Assembly: GCA_003254925.1 (NCBI GenBank)
Contig: QANZ01016113.1
Span: 48,500-112,499 of the forward strand
Direction of reading: 5' to 3'
DNA from: Chamaecrista fasciculata
Lineage: Eukaryota; Streptophyta; Magnoliopsida; Fabales; Fabaceae
Length of the DNA: 64,000 nucleotides
The position numbers were made by a program, and so were the translations under genes. How positions within the stretch are numbered: position 1 is the first letter of the stretch; each line of letters opens with the position of its first letter. The notes beneath the pieces are model-generated. The model did no database searches. It was not told where the DNA came from and worked only from the letters and a program-made list of their open reading frames with translations. Positions 11,325 to 23,439 of the stretch are shown in pieces.

Positions 11325-11660
11325 CTATGGAGTATAGATACCGACATGGATATGAGATATGATACAATTATAGACACACTGATACGCTAAATTCTTAAAA
11401 TTACATAACACAATACGACATATATTTACATACATAAATAATTAAAAATTCATAGATTTTGATGACAACTTTAAAAATTACAATTTTTATTTATAATATA
11501 TGTCGTATGTATCATTATTTTCTATTGTTTATCAAGTTAAAATCACAACAATTAATTTTATATTCCAATAAATATGTGTCGTATTAGTGTTATACAGGTG
11601 TCGAATACGGACATATATTTGACACGGTGACACTCCCTTCAAATAAAGTGTTCATACTTC
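11325..11660. mobile_element. Second copy of the GTGTCGTATT family
   Basis: It shares CATGGATATGAGATATGATA, ATACGCTAAATTCTTAAAAT and TGACACTCCCTTCAAATAAA with 4044-4565. It is diverged and lacks the internal duplication. The AT-rich DNA on both sides (10906-11324 and 11661-12640) shows no genes. Confidence 0.5.
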
Positions 11661-12778
11661 ATAAGTGACTTAGTATGACTTAAGTAATGTTTTAAATTTA
11701 AAATTTTGTGAATATAATTACTTTTGTTAAAAAATTAATTTATCATAACCAGGTACGTAATGCGAATCTAAACGAAATTCAAAGATCATCAAACTAAAAA
11801 AAATGGATAAAAAATCACATAAGATAAATAAGTTTAACAAATTTTTAGTAAACTATCATCATCTATTATACATATCCCCTATATCAACCATCCAAAACCA
11901 ATATAATGGACTATAACATCATAAGGAGATAGTAGTTGCTAAATAGATTATTTATTTAGTTATTTACTATGAAGAATAGATGCTCATAGTTAGATTTCAA
12001 TCAATATTGTATATTATTTAAAAATTCTTTAGTAGTTAATAATTTAAAATTATATATTAAAAAATAAAAAATAATTAAGGAAACTTTCGACAAAATCAAA
12101 TGATTTTTTTATTATTGTAAAATATAACAAAAAAACTATTTTATGATTTTTTTTATATTTCCTAGAATAAAATTGACAATATTTAGTTACGTATATACAT
12201 TGATGATAATATTTTATATTTTGATCAATTTTATTTTTTTATTAATTTTTTTCAATAAATTATTATCTTATTTTTTTAATATAAATTAAGATTTAAATTT
12301 ATTTTTTTATCAATTTTACATTACACCTTATTAGTCATGTGAATTTTGTTATTAATATTTTATTAAAGTAAGAAAAAAAAATAAAATTAATTAAAATGTA
12401 AAACATTTCATGTAAAATTTAGAGAATAAAAGAGAGCTCTGGCCTAAAATAGATTTATGCACATGAAAGGATGGATCATCAATTCATTAATTTATTTGAA
12501 ACATGTCGCAAGCTTTCTCATTTCATGCACATAGCATCTCTATCTCTTTCTCTCTCTCCTGCTATTTCTAATTAATGATTACATGAAAAATCTCTACTAG
12601 TATTCCCTTACTTACTACTTATCTAACAATTGAATTTGAAACCCATTGATCATTATTGACGACTTTGATTAATATCAACTATAGCTAGGCACTTTCACCA
12701 TCTATCCATGCATATTCATATATATATATATATGAAACATCGATCGATCTTCTTCCTTCTGAGAGCCCAAGCTTTTCT

Positions 12779-15736
12779 TCATAGTTCAAGCACCACGACT
12801 GCTCATATAACAAACACAGCCAAGAAAGCGTCAGCCAGGTGTTTGATGAAATGCGTAAGAGACAAAAGCAGAGAAAATCTCAAACACTCTCTCTCTTCAA
12901 CCTTAAGTTATTCACAGTCTCTATATATGTAAGTTTTTTTCCCCTTTTTCAAACACCCTTCAACTAATTTTATATATATATGTAGGCTAAATTGCATAAA
13001 CCCCTGAATTTTTGTTACTGTACAAAAAACCATCATAAACTTTTGATTTTGTACAAATTACTCCTTTGGTTAAAATTTTTTTAATAAAACTTTCAAGAAA
13101 TCTTACGTCACTTCTCAAAGTTCAAGGAATATTTTGTACAGTAACTAAAATTTACTAGGGTTTTGTGCATTTTAATTAAATCTTTAATGAGAACTTTTTT
13201 CAGATAGCTAGCTGAGAGTTGAATATGTGTGTGTGTGTGTGTGTATATATTTATATACAAGTCTTTTATGGAAAGAAAACATATAGAGGAGACACAAGTT
13301 AGGTGATGATGAGCTTACATTCTGAATCTGTGGTGATCCAGTTTCCTTTTCTTCTACAATCATCAATAGGGTGATGAGCCTCTTCATGTGGGATAGAAAT
13401 CAGGGAAGGAAGAATGTGGGTTTGACCATTTTTAGAAGAGGAAGCTACTGAGAGTGCAGAGTAGGCAGAGGAAGTGGTGGAGCAACTTTCCACTTCCCAT
13501 CTGAAACTGATCTTTGGTGAGTCATAATTACTACCTTCTTCTTCCTCATCTGGAACTGATTTTAGTGTTGTTCCTCCTCTTCTGAACTTTAGAACCTGGA
13601 AAGTATTGCATGATTAGACTAAAATGTTATTTCCTTCAAACTTTCAATTCACTCATCAATAATAATAAAAGGTTAACACTTTCTTGAACTTTAAAAAGGA
13701 ACCAAAGAATACTTAAGCTTTTAAGTTTGTACTATAACCTCTTTTGTTGAAAAAGATCAAAAGATTTAGTTTTTTTGCTACTATTTATTACAACCATAGT
13801 TAATTTTAATTTTGGATCAATGTAAAGTGCAACAATAATAATTATAAAATTATATATAAAAGCTTACTTTTTTAATAAAATGGATCTTTTGCACAAAATC
13901 AAAAGTTCAAAGGGGTATTTCGTCACTTTTTAAAATTTAAGGATTTTTTGGTACTTTGACTAAAATTCGGGGGGATTTTAACACTAGATCTGAAGTAAGT
14001 CAACAGTGTTAGCTAGACAAATAAGGCCAAGCTAGTTTGGTATTAAAAGTTTGAATGAAATGGGACGGTAGGAGTAGGACCATGCTAAAAGTATTTTAAT
14101 GATTGAGTGACTAAATTAAAATAAATGACAAAAGACCAAATCCGTCTATATCCATCAGTGCCCACATTGAGATTTTCCTATATTGGAATGAATCTAAGAC
14201 ATTGTTACACACCCACATCTAGAAATTGTGAAGGGTCATTGCATAAGTTAAAATTTGAGAAAATTTGTTAGTTAGACTCTAGATATTGGAAATACACTTT
14301 TTGATCAATGAATTTTAAAAAGTTAACGAATATAAAGTGTATTTCTAATATTTAGGGATTAAATTCAGGAACTAAAAAATTGTTTTACTCTTGAAATTTT
14401 TACCTTTCTTCCATTAAATTTTCCTCCTTTCTCTGATTTTGCAGCTGCAGCCCATCTGAGTAACTCTTTCATTCTTGAAATGGGCTTCTTCTTATCACTC
14501 TTTATTTGATCCCTATTTTCTGAGGTGCCACATTTTTCATTTCTCTCCTCAGTTATAGGCAGAACCTTATTTCCTACATGAGCTGCAGAATCTGCCTTGC
14601 TGTTGGTCCCTAATCCTCTTGCTATTTCTTCTCTCTTCATCTTCATAGGGTGAACAAAACGATGCCTTCGTCTGTTACAACTTCGTTTGCTCTTTGACTT
14701 GAGAGTACTGTACAAGCAAGACCCTGCAATGTCTTTTGTGCATATAAATGCAAATTTCTTCACATTCTTGTTGTAGCCATGCTTGCTTCTTCCTTCAATT
14801 GTACTTGATCGCCTTCTTCGGTATTCCCTTGGACGCTTAACTAGAATTATATTTTTATTCTCTCCAGCATTTTGATCTGAAAGAACACCACACCATGTGT
14901 TAAGTCCAGGTCTATATATTGTAAAATCTAAAAGAGATTAAAGGGCCATTTGGTAGGGTCATCTTGACTCAAAAAATTGACATTCAATATGCCTAATGTT
15001 TGGTTTACTAACATGTAAGATTATAGTATAATGTACTAAATCAAGAACCCATCAAGGAGGTATTTGATAATATCTTGAATGTTATTATTAGTTGATGTCC
15101 AAGATGCCTGTGTTTAGTACATTAATATATAAGATTAAATATATAAATTGATCTCTAAAGATAGTCGAGTTAACCATTCAAATCCTTGAAAGTCTAGTTT
15201 ATACTCTTTAGTCCCTAGAAGTCGTAGAACTAATACAGTTTAGTTCTTTTGTCCCTGCAAGCTAGTCCCTAAAAGATGAGTTCAAGGGAATAAGTTCCAT
15301 TGCTTCTACCACTTTCAAGGACTAATGCATGAAAACTAGACTTTTATGAATTGAGTTGTCAACTCGTATATATTTTAGGGACCAAATCGTATATTTACTC
15401 AAATATATAACGTGTGAAATATAACAGTGTACCGCATGCAACCTTTTATGAATTGTAATTATAGTACAATTGTCTCTTTACCTCTGATAGCTTCCTTTTT
15501 GTTGGCTGCAGGACTAAATGTGTCCTCTCTTTCTAGCTCAAGATTCCCTTTAAAGAGCCACTGAAGAATCTGCCATTAAACACCAAAAAGGGAAAAAAGA
15601 AAAAGAAAAAAGAACCATCATATCTCTATCAGTGGGGTTTGATCTTTGATGACAATAATTCTCTCTAGTTTCTATGCTTTCTATACAGAGATATTACTAT
15701 CTATATATCTTCACATAAGGAAAGCAATACCTGCAT
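12779..15736 (-). CDS. Uncharacterised basic plant protein, five coding exons (287 aa)
   Basis: Exons on the minus strand: 15736-15731 (ATGCAG), 15569-15482, 14876-14404, 13595-13319, 12798-12779; the sum is 864 nt, with GT-AG at every junction. An in-frame TAA lies 9 nt upstream of the ATG, so this is the only start in that exon. The protein opens [20 protein letters not shown], has a basic middle ([20 protein letters not shown]), then [20 protein letters not shown], an acidic spot ([11 protein letters not shown]), [20 protein letters not shown], and ends [16 protein letters not shown] recognise the C-terminal motif from an unnamed plant-specific family of unknown function; no catalytic domain is visible. 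The arginine/lysine-rich middle suggests a nuclear or nucleic-acid-associated protein, which is inference. MITE-like repeats lie in introns 2-4. Confidence 0.85.
12985..13180. mobile_element. Fold-back MITE in the last intron of the 287-aa gene
   Basis: Left arm AGGCTAAATTGCATAAACCC and right arm GGGTTTTGTGCATTTTAATT are inverse, with an internal pair TTTGTTACTGTACAAAA / ATTTTGTACAGTAACTAAAA. A GT microsatellite (about 13225-13244) followed by a TA tract lies between it and exon 4. Confidence 0.65.
13675..13990. mobile_element. Degraded fold-back MITE in intron 3 of the 287-aa gene
   Basis: Left half has TTGAACTTTAAAAAGGAACC and TTGTACTATAACC; right half has GTTCAAAGGGGTATTTCGTC and TTTTGGTACTTTGAC, in roughly inverse order. 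It is related in style to 12985-13180 but more diverged. Confidence 0.45.
15120..15400. mobile_element. Fold-back MITE in intron 2 of the 287-aa gene
   Basis: Left arm AAATATATAAATTGATCTCT and right arm GGGACCAAATCGTATATTTA are inverse; inner phrases CTTTAGTCCCTAGAAG and CAAGGACTAATGCATG also pair. No clean TSD. Confidence 0.55.
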
Positions 15737-16828
15737 GCCTACTTATATAGTAGTAGTAGCTAGTATTATTGTTATATGTGGGTCTGTGAGATGACTTTCT
15801 CAGTCAAATGAACAACGAAACAGATCTATCTGTGTGCTGTCTGCAGGAAGCCTAGGATTCCTGTCTAGTGTTTGAGGAATTTTAGGAGATGAAGACAAAA
15901 CAAAAATGTGATGAATCTAAGGAAGATGGTGAGAGTGTGAGACAACCAGGCAATGAGTGGCAAATTGGTTGGCTTATGATTCGGAAGTAACATGGGGATG
16001 CCTTATTATATAGGACCGTCAAGACTTTGATTATAATAAGGAACATGTGTTTTAGGCCTCTGTGGCCTTTTTCTTTACCATAAACTTGTATGCCCGTGGT
16101 GTGTTTGGACCCCATTCTAAATATATATACGTGGGGTCATTAAATGGAGACCCTCCTCATCACTCAGGTTACTCTAGTAGTTACAGAATTTAATGCAGAT
16201 AGACATGAGAAAAATCAAATTTCGATTCTCATGATCATTTCTCATACACTTGTCTGAATTTCAGCAGTTGCTTGGAGATTTGAAGTTTTTTTCAAAAGAA
16301 GGAAAGCTATATGGTGGAAAATGGATTGAATAAACAAGTTTTTTTGCATAACCATCCGAGATTGCAGTTAGCAGAAGGGATTAGTCTCCCACATTTAATG
16401 TCTAGCAGTACTTCCAATAGAAGATATCTGTTAGAAACCAAAAGCATGCATTATTATGGGTTCAATACTCTGTCAATCTGGTGTCCTCCCATTAATTCTT
16501 CTTGCATTGTGAAATTTAAGTCTTGATAGAAAAAGACTTTTTGAGGACAAAATTAAACTCTTTGCAAATTCTATTTGTAATTCACTAAATGTATCCTTTG
16601 ATTTTCTTCTTGTAGCTCTAGAGCCAGTTTTAGAGAGACATATTGCATATTTGCATGTTGTTACTGTCATTTGGTAAATGGTACATCTTATTTCTCTCAG
16701 AACTGTGGGCTAGTATATAGTATGTAATTAGACCTATATTTCATATAGGTGAGAGATTCTGAAGTTGACGGCATCGATGAGATTGTCTCTCATTTTATTT
16801 TTCTTTTTTTAAAAAATTTAGGCCAAAG
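15737..16828. other. Promoter side of the 287-aa gene and gene-free DNA
   Basis: A TATATAA on the minus strand lies about 5 nt before the start codon, too close to be its TATA box, so the real transcription start is probably further upstream. No other gene was recognised. Confidence 0.35.
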
Positions 16829-17150
16829 AGCAAATTTGATCTCATAACTTTTGTTTAATTTCTAATTTGGTCCCTTTTTTTTTGTAGTATTTTTTGTCTC
16901 ATATCTTTGGGTCAAGTCCCAATTTGATATTATATCTTTTTTATTGCATATTTGGTTTCATATCTTTGGGTTATATGCAAAATTGGTCTCATTTTTTGGT
17001 TACGTGAAATTAAGGATGAAATATTTTGCAAAGATATTAGACCAATTATCCAATCTGATCAAAAGATAGGAGACCAAATTAGGATCTTTTTCAAAGATAT
17101 GAGACCAATAATGAAACAAAAAATGATAGAAGACCAAAAAATTAATCATA
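16829..17150. mobile_element. Fold-back MITE, GGTCCCATATCTTT family
   Basis: Left arm repeats TTTGGTCTCATATCTTTGGG-like phrases; the right arm gives the inverse (CAAAGATATGAGACCAATAA). It is the same family as the well-bounded copies 53543-53973 and 62311-62758, but its own ends are eroded. Confidence 0.65.
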
Positions 17151-17994
17151 TAAATTTAATGGACAGTATGATAGCACTAAAATTATAGTGCCGAAGATCC
17201 TTAGCCCCGTTATTTTTATGTTGGATAAATCTAATTTTTTTAGACTATTTGTATCAATAATTTCTCATTGTCACAAATAAAATAAAATAAAAAATTCAAG
17301 TATGAGTACTTATACACAAAATCTTGTAGAAGGATTTACAAATTAAGAAAGTGTAAGCACATGGACCATGGATCTTATTTTCTGAGTAAAACCAAAATAG
17401 GTAGAAGAAAATGATAAGATATTTGGAAATTGCATTATTGAGTTCTTTCAGAAGATATTCACTAATCATATCTCCATTGAAAAACTTAATTAATGACAAA
17501 TATTTAACATATCGGTACAAAATTAACTTTTTCTGCTGCTAAAAAAATATGTAGAAATTATATTCCTTTCACTATCCATGTAGATGTGTCAGATATTAAT
17601 ACAAATTTTTGTTGAATATAGCAGTTGAGCATGTGAGGGGCATCCCATAAGATATTTTAGTAAGAAAAAAAGTAATTTGTGGGTGGAAATTATAGAGCCA
17701 TCAGTGTCACATGGGGTTGAGTTACACAAAATAAAATAATTTTAATTAAAAAAATTTAAAAAAAAAAATATTTGGTGCTTCACAAGTCACTATACACACA
17801 CAAACACATTCCCTTGAGAGCCCCACTTTTGTGACATCCTTATTTTTCTTTTTTGTCCTTTTTTAGGTACCTTCTTCATTTCTTCTTTCTTGAGTCTGAC
17901 GTGACGTGGCACTTTGTCCACCGTTGCTTCTTGACCATGACGTGGCTTGTTTTGTGAAGGGGGAGAGAATTCATTGAAATTTTGGTTTTATTTT

Positions 17995-18358
17995 GGCAAA
18001 AGCATCCATTCCGTCCCAAACTTTACACCAGCTGTCAATTTCGTCCCCAATCTTATTTTGTTGTCAATTTCTTCCTCAATCTTTCACATTTTCGTCAATT
18101 TTATCCTTTAACTAACTTCTTTTAATAAATTAACGACAGACTGTATCATGTTTTTCAATTTGAGTTAGGATTTCTATCAATTTTATAGTATATATCGTTA
18201 GCCACATAGATTCTATCGTTAATATTTGACTAAAGTAAGAGCAAAGGATAAAATTGACAAAAATGTGAAAGATTGGGGATGAAATTGACAGCAAAAAAAG
18301 ATTGGAGACAAAATTGACAGCTGTTGTAAAGTTTGAGGACGAAATGTGTACTTTTACC
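17995..18358. mobile_element. Mutator-like fold-back MITE (GGCAAAAG termini)
   Basis: Ends read GGCAAAAGCATCCATTCCGT and, inverted, GGTAAAAGTACACATTTCGT. Arms repeat AATTTCGTCCCCAATC-type phrases. The sister copy at 30532-30905, in the opposite orientation, has a perfect 9-bp TSD; here the flanks match only partly (TTTTATTTT versus TTCTATTTT). The stretch 18359-19060 that follows is AT-rich with one partial arm-like repeat (about 18640-18740) and no gene. Confidence 0.75.
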
Positions 18359-19067
18359 TTCTATTTTTTAACCTTTTTTCTTTTTCAATTTGAATGTCTG
18401 GTTTCGTTTTTCGAGTTTCACTCTAATTAGTTTGGACTTGTATCAAACATTTGATTATGGTAGAAAAGTAATTAAATTTACAAGTACCGAACTAAAAACA
18501 TTATTTAAATAATATAAAATTTCTTAGACCAATCTTGTGATGCCCTCAGATTATAAGGTAAGTATTAAAATAATGTTTATAAAGCATAAACACTTTTGAT
18601 GCCCACTATAAGGTAAGTATTAAATTTACCTCTGAAATTTATTATGGTAAATTATACCTTTAAACTTTTATATTTAACTCGGTTATACCTCTAAATTATC
18701 ATATTTAACTCAATTGTACCCCAAAACTTAATACCATCTAAATAGTTTCCATGATTAGATCAAATGTAAAAGTTTAAATATAATTGAATCAAATGTAAAA
18801 AATAAATAAATAAAAGAGACACCTGGTTACCCTGTAATTTAAAGAAATCAAAATATTGTTACCTTATAGGTTGTCTTCCACTTTGTCTAACAAAATGAAA
18901 GAGCATGATGTTTTAGTTTAGTTCAATGATGGTATGATATTTAATAATTATAGTTATGTCACCTATATCATCATAAATCTATCGAAAATTACTTTCGTAC
19001 ATTAAATATAAACTGTTTGAAAATTTGAATTTAAGTTTATCATATTAGGGAGCATAACTCATTCTAC

Positions 19068-19795
19068 GAAAGGCGTTTGGTACACGGATTATTTTTTCAA
19101 TCCCAGGAGGAATGTGATTCTCAAGAATAAGATTACCATGATTATAAGAATGTCTATTTTGATAAGTTAAAATAATCCTAGGATTATTTTGCAATATTTC
19201 CAGGAATGTTACAATCTTGTGTTTAGTTCAACTTTGATATTCATGGGAATGTTTGATACTTTTACAAATATGCCTTTGACTTTTTATTCTCAACCAATAG
19301 TTTATCAAATATAGCAATTCTTGAAAAAAATTCATGAGAAAAATACTATATCATAAAGAAATAATTATATCATAATTAAAATTTTCAAATAACATTAATA
19401 GATTCATGAGAAAAATACTATTTCATAACATAATGTCCATAATTATCAACATAATAAAATTGTCTAAAAAAGTCTCATTCAACCGAGAGTTGTAAAATGA
19501 CAAAGATGAAAAGTGACCGGAGTTTGTAGAGAAAAAATTAATTAATTAGAAGAAATTAACTAGGGGTAATAAAGTAATTTTAGATGGGAAAAATAATCCC
19601 ATGTCATGGGATTAGACTAGTCCCAACCCCTAGGGTGGGATTAGAAAATAGTTATTTTAGAAAATTATGCTATTCCTGAGAATACAATATTTTCGGGATT
19701 AATTTTTCAATCCGCGTACCAAACGCGGGATTACTCTAGTCTCGAGCTCATAATTTTAGAATTATTTTTCCAATCCGTGTACCAAACGCCTTAAG
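19068..19795. mobile_element. DNA transposon with AAGGCGTTTGG inverted ends
   Basis: The left end AAGGCGTTTGGTACACGGAT is mirrored by the right end ATCCGTGTACCAAACGCCTT, a perfect 20-bp inverted repeat. A second internal copy of the end (CCGCGTACCAAACGC) lies at about 19711, suggesting a nested or internally duplicated end. No transposase frame is present. The ends resemble PIF/Harbinger or hAT MITEs; no TSD could be fixed. Confidence 0.75.
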
Positions 19796-20269
19796 CTCTT
19801 TTAATATCAGAGTGTATGAGAAAAATAATCAGGACGTGAAAATTAATGTTATATATAAGCTAATTTTACCTTTTATTTCAGGCTAAAAAAGTAATAACAA
19901 TGTTTATCTATTTTTATTGTCCAAAGAATTCTTAATTGAAATTTTACTTGTTTTCAATGTCAGTTTATGTGTTTGACAATAATATTCTAGAATATTCCAA
20001 CCAATTTTTCATGTGGTCTAATTGATTCCATGGTTAGATCTGTGTCCACATTTCTCTATGGAATGGTGCTCTTTTATTTTAATTTACAAGTTATCAAACT
20101 ATGTTTTATATAGGAGATCATAAATGGAAAAATAAAATTAAATATTGTTGTTGCCAGTTTGACAGTTTCTAATAAATTTGTTGAGTTTTTCAAGTGAAAA
20201 GCAATTGTCAAAGAATGTAACCAAACATAAATATTATTAATTGTCAAATTATAAAAATTTTAATTTCTA

Positions 20270-21044
20270 TCCACCACATCTAAAAATCCTAGTCGCTTTT
20301 TCTCTATGCTCTCTCTCCCTAGCGTTTTTATTTGTAGAGTAGCCGTTGGGCTATCATCGTTTCTTGAACAGCGGTGGTAGCCCTTCGTCTAGGCAGTGTT
20401 GAAAATCCCTCTCCCGCGAGGGTCTTTCTCTCTTTTTATGAAAGTGTTTCTTTATTTCTAAGATTGAGTGGCGGCGAAGTTCTGGATTAGAGCTCCCACT
20501 GAGTCGATCTGGTCTGGCTTTTTCTGCGGCAGCGACTCTAGACTAAGCTTTCCACGGCGGCTTCTAGCTTCCACAGCAGCTTCTTGGTTTGGCTCTGGTT
20601 TTGGTTGCTCGTTGGTGTTTTTTCTGGGTCAAGTATTTCCACGACGTCGTTTCTTGTTCTGCTTCCACAATGACGTTTTATTAAATATTTATTATTGCTT
20701 TGAGTCTGATCATGTCATTTTTTAGAGCAGCCACTGGGTTCCCTGCTGTTTTGATTGGAAGTGTTTGTCTCTTTTAGATGACATTATTTATGTTTCCAAT
20801 TCTTTAGATGGTTGTAGCTATAGTTGGATCCCTAGATCTGCTATCTTGGCAACTGATTGTCTTGTCAATTTGTACACGAGGATGGGCCCTCTTGGATGGG
20901 TTGTAAACCCCCCACCTTCATTAGTTGATATAGTGTCTAGTGATGCTTATACTAGGGAGGGATTGACTATTTTTACTTTGTTTTCGTTTATACTGTGCTT
21001 ACCTTTGCTTTTGAATGAATTATATTTTTGACAAAAAAAAAAAA
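20270..21044 (+). mobile_element. L1-type LINE, internally deleted, with poly(A) and TSD
   Basis: The left part (CTCTCTCCCTAGCG onward) looks like a 5' UTR. From about 20765 the frame encodes an ORF2 tail with WIPRSAILATDCLVNLYT, the end of the RNase H domain of plant L1 LINEs, then a stop and an A tract (21032-21044). TTAATTTCTA occurs directly before (20260-20269) and after (21045-21054) the element, a likely TSD. Endonuclease and reverse transcriptase are missing, so about 0.8 kb remains of an element that is normally several kb. Confidence 0.75.
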
Positions 21045-21142
21045 TTAATTTCTAGCTAACCAAAGCACTTTGATTTATTGTATGAGTTTGCATGATTATA
21101 GAATTTAAATAAGCCATCGAAATTACTAAAGTCAATAGTATA

Positions 21143-21312
21143 TCTATACTTCTTATATTATATGGCTCCACCTCTTTCTGATCGTCCATGTTTAAAACTA
21201 TAGTCTATGAAATTAAAAATAAAATAAAATTTACTATTTGGTGTCTCTTTCTTTACTAAGTTAACAATTTAGTCCTTTATTTATTTTACATACGGGCACG
21301 CAAAGCCCCTAG
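21143..21312 (+). mobile_element. Short Helitron-like element
   Basis: It starts TCTATACTTCTTATATTATA after an A, and ends in the hairpin GGGCACGCAAAGCCC followed by CTAG and a T. A 5' TC, a 3' hairpin plus CTRR, and insertion between A and T are the Helitron hallmarks. It has no coding capacity (170 bp). Confidence 0.65.
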
Positions 21313-21812
21313 TATATTATATGTCTGAGGAGCTTTCTGGTAGTCGGTCTTTTAAAACTATAGTATAAAATAAATTATTTTTAAACATAACACATGGAAA
21401 TAAATATAAAAACAAAATAAATTAACCCCACGTCTATCTTAATTACAGTATTTTAAATATAATATATATAAAAAAGTACCCCACGATGCAAGCCCACCTC
21501 CCCAACCCATTTTCATTCATAGCCTTTTCTTTATTTCTAAACTACTCTACAAAACATCAAATTTTATACGAAATTGGAAAGGAATCAAGGATTACACCGC
21601 ATGTGAATGACATCTAATTTAATTGACAATATATACCACAAAATTAAATTGGTCATTGAAATTTTTATTATTTTAAAATCTAATAAAATTAATAATTATT
21701 TTATAATATAATTTTAAATTTTAATAATTCTTACTCATTTATCAATATAAAAATTTTATTTAATCTTCAACTTTAAATCAATTTAAACGTTACGGGCACG
21801 CTAAGTCCCTAA
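21313..21812 (+). mobile_element. Second, head-to-tail Helitron-like copy
   Basis: Its beginning (ATATTATATGTCTGAGG, then TTTTAAAACTATAGT) aligns with the start of 21143-21312, and it ends GGGCACGCTAAGTCCCTAA before a T. A third partial start (TATACTAGGAGCTTTG) follows at about 21822. The run looks like tandem Helitron-end copies. Confidence 0.5.
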
Positions 21813-22090
21813 TACAATTTTATACTAGGAGCTTTGTTTTCCTTAACGAACACACAAATATGCAAATAAAATTTGAAATGATTTTAGAGTAAGAATTATA
21901 TAGAAGTTTATAAATAATATAAAAATTATATTAAAAAATAATTATTTTTAAATATTTATAAATGGTAAAAAATTCCAAATATTAAGTCTTTTTTTATAAT
22001 GAAGCTCTATATCTTTTAAAAATATTTTTAAGTTACAAACAAATAGAAATGAGAGAAATTTGAAAATTGCACTGTATATGGGAGGAAAAC

Positions 22091-22537
22091 TAGGGAGGAC
22101 AACGGATAAGATATCCTAAATTTTTTTACTATCTGTATCCGTAAAACCATAATAGTGTCCGTATCCGATATTCGATATCCGATATTCGACGGATACCTTA
22201 AATATCTAAAATACCCGAAAATAATAGAGATAGGATAGGATATCCTAATTAAAAAATCGGATATATCCGATATCCGATACCCAATATTTGTTAACTAAAA
22301 TAAATTAATTAAAAATATAATAAAAATGTATAAAATATAATAAAATATTTATATTATAGGGTATCGAATACCGGGTACCCTAACTATCCGTTCATTTCGA
22401 ACGAATACTGGATAGTTGATTTCTTATTTTTCACTATCCGTATCCTATCTGATATCTGGTATCCAACAGATATCGAATATTTTTTACGGGTGAATTCAGA
22501 CGGGTATCCTAAATACCCACCCAAATTGTCATCCCTA
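22091..22537. mobile_element. hAT MITE (GGATATCC-rich) with 8-bp TSD
   Basis: Termini TAGGGAGGACAACGG and, inverted, TAGGGATGACAATTTGGG lie between identical 8-bp repeats AGGAAAAC (22083-22090 and 22538-22545). The interior is full of TATCCGATATCCGATA phrases in both orientations. Confidence 0.85.
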
Positions 22538-22735
22538 AGGAAAACCATCCCCGTGAACTGAACGTGGGCTAATATATTCATTTGAAATATTTTTATTTAG
22601 AGTGATGAACATGAGCTAGAGGAAGGTTGGGTGATTTTAATTTTTTTATTTTTATTTGAAATATATTTAGCAAATATTATTTTGTATTGTATAGTTTTAA
22701 ATGACTGACTACCAAAAGACCATCAAATATATATA

Positions 22736-23429
22736 GACAAAAGACCTGTTGGTGTCCCTAACGTTTGGGGCCAGTTTCAGTTATGCCCCCAACGTTTGTT
22801 TTGTGTCAGTTATGCCCCCAACGTTTCACATTGTTGACAATTATACCCTAACTTCAATTTTTTTGGGCCAAAGTCCTTTTTGGGTCCCTCAAGTTTGCTC
22901 AAAGTTCTATTTTGGTTTTTCAAGTCTTCGACGAACTTTCCGGCGAGATACACGGTAGCCCCAACGACTACAAAAACTCTTAAACTAAGGTTTTTTGACC
23001 TCTTGAGTTCAATGGCAGCCAATGACCAAAAAAAAAGTTTTAATGGCGGCCTGCATAATGCGAAAAAATGACCGAAAATATGATTTTCGGCGACTATGTA
23101 ATTTTTCAGCGGCTTAGCTTGCCAGTCATTTTTTCACAAAATGAAGGCTATCATTGAACTCAGGAGGTCAAAAAACCTTGGATTTAGAGTTCTCATAGTC
23201 GTCGGAGTCGCCGTGTATCTCGTCGCAAAGTTCGCTGGAGACTTGAGGGACCAAAACGAAACTTTGAGCAAACTTGAGGGACCAAAATAGGACTTTGGCC
23301 CAAAAAATTAAGTTTAGGGTATAATTGGCAATAATGTGAAACATTGGGGGCATAACTGACACAAAACAAACGTTGGGAGCATAACTGAAACTGACCCCAA
23401 ACATTATGGGCACCGATAGATCTTTTGTC
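22736..23429. mobile_element. Mutator-like fold-back element, 694 bp
   Basis: The ends GACAAAAGACC... and inverted GACAAAAGATC... lie between copies of AATATATATA (22726-22735 and 23430-23439). Long arms (about 300 bp each) share CAGTTATGCCCCCAACGTTT, TTGGGCCAAAGTCC and CTCAAGTTTGCTC; the centre carries GAGGTCAAAAAACCTTGG in both directions. Open frames within (22810-23675, both strands) arise from the arms. Confidence 0.85.
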
Positions 23430-23439
23430 AATATATATA

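Noticed and set aside
20468..20725. 85-aa open frame starting MAAKFWIRAP
   Set aside because: It lies in the 5' UTR-like part of a deleted LINE, and the similar copy at 7841 does not keep the frame.
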